Assembly: GCA_934643765.1 (NCBI GenBank)
Contig: CAKUCT010000125.1
Span: forward strand, 1-5,747
DNA: 5,747 nt
Direction: 5' to 3'
Source of the DNA: an uncultured Oscillospiraceae bacterium
Lineage (GTDB): Bacteria; Bacillota; Clostridia; Oscillospirales; Oscillospiraceae
The notes beneath the pieces were generated by a model. That model had not been told where the DNA came from, did not search any database, and saw nothing but the letters and a program-made list of their open reading frames with translations. Positions 5,556 through 5,747 of this stretch are shown here, piece by piece. How positions within the stretch are numbered: the stretch's first letter is position 1; each line of letters begins with the position of its first letter. Made by a program: the position numbers and the translations under genes.

Positions 5556-5747
5556 TCAATGGGCTGCTACAACCCGCTTCATCACAGAAAGAATTTCCTC
5601 GCGTACTGCCTGCGCATCGCAGCTTGTCGCGGCAAGGCAGGTATCACCCGCTTCCGGGACGGTCTGCCCCAGATGCTCGCCATCAATCAGACAGACCTCG
5701 ATCCGGCAGGGAAGGCACGAGAACAGCTCTGGCTTCCAGAGATAGAC
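5556..5747 (-). CDS. C-terminal end of a probable inosine/uridine-type nucleoside hydrolase (partial)
   Basis: The frame is open from the right edge to a TGA at 5558-5556, giving 63 residues. The fragment begins WKPELFSCLPCRIEVCL after three residues, has GEHLGQTVPEA in the middle, and ends with an amphipathic helix (DAQAVREEILSVMKRVV). Nucleoside hydrolases of the IunH/Rih family typically end this way: an 'xDPxLF' helix, a strand pair, 'G.L..GQTV..', then a variable strand and a closing helix. The active-site aspartates lie in the N-terminal part outside the window, so the assignment is an inference from layout and short motifs. If correct, it would cleave nucleosides to a base and ribose in the cytoplasm. 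The fragment is notably cysteine-rich (Cys11, 14, 19, 37, 43). Existence of the gene is well supported; its family is moderately so. Confidence 0.55.
   Translation of the reverse strand, partial: VYLWKPELFSCLPCRIEVCLIDGEHLGQTVPEAGDTCLAATSCDAQAVREEILSVMKRVVAAH

Noticed and set aside
5494..5745. Plus-strand open frame near the right edge
   Set aside because: It begins inside the terminator region, has no SD and low-complexity Arg/Ser/Thr content. The opposite strand has a better protein-like frame.
1..5747. CRISPR array, tRNA or rRNA genes, insertion sequence, prophage or defence genes
   Set aside because: No repeated spacer arrays, cloverleaf sequences, transposase frames or flanking terminal repeats were seen. 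The region looks like an ordinary metabolic locus.

Overview
The window looks like chromosomal DNA of a moderately GC-rich Gram-positive anaerobe. A Clostridia/Oscillospiraceae-type gut bacterium is my best guess. The evidence is strong GGAGG-type ribosome binding sites, compact GC-rich hairpins between genes, a C-terminal fragment resembling a Firmicutes DUF1576 protein, and a zinc-ribbon/DUF2007-like protein. The taxonomy is inferred from style, not from a marker gene.

Layout, left to right. (1) Positions 1-530 hold the 3' end of a probable multi-pass membrane protein, then a small zinc-ribbon protein, both on +. (2) A perfect GC-rich hairpin (538-567) lies between these genes and a convergent minus-strand gene, and its poly-T side faces the minus-strand transcript. 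(3) Positions 606-1205 (minus) encode a MocA-type molybdenum cofactor cytidylyltransferase. (4) Positions 1206-1443 are a 238-bp divergent control region. It has a plausible sigma-A promoter for each side, a 13-bp inverted repeat between them, and a leader hairpin touching the xdhA Shine-Dalgarno sequence. (5) Positions 1444-5156 carry three tightly packed plus-strand genes in the order xdhA-xdhB-xdhC (molybdenum, FAD and 2x[2Fe-2S] subunits). They match, as far as I can recall, the E. coli XdhABC arrangement and sequence. A 15-bp hairpin follows. (6) Positions 5254-5493 encode a small hydrophobic membrane protein of unknown role, followed by another hairpin. (7) At the right edge a minus-strand gene enters. 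Its 63 visible residues resemble the C-terminus of an inosine/uridine-type nucleoside hydrolase.

How the genes fit together. XdhABC would form a three-subunit molybdenum hydroxylase: the substrate, probably a purine such as hypoxanthine or xanthine, is oxidised at the Mo centre of XdhA, and electrons pass through the two clusters of XdhC to FAD on XdhB. The divergent MocA-like enzyme would attach CMP to Mo-molybdopterin, giving the cytosine dinucleotide cofactor used by E. coli-type XdhABC. If the right-edge gene is a nucleoside hydrolase, it could supply free purine bases. I see no wholly new system. The points most worth checking are the divergent control region with its inverted repeat, the SD-linked hairpin, the substrate question raised by Gln251 of XdhA, and the small membrane gene downstream.
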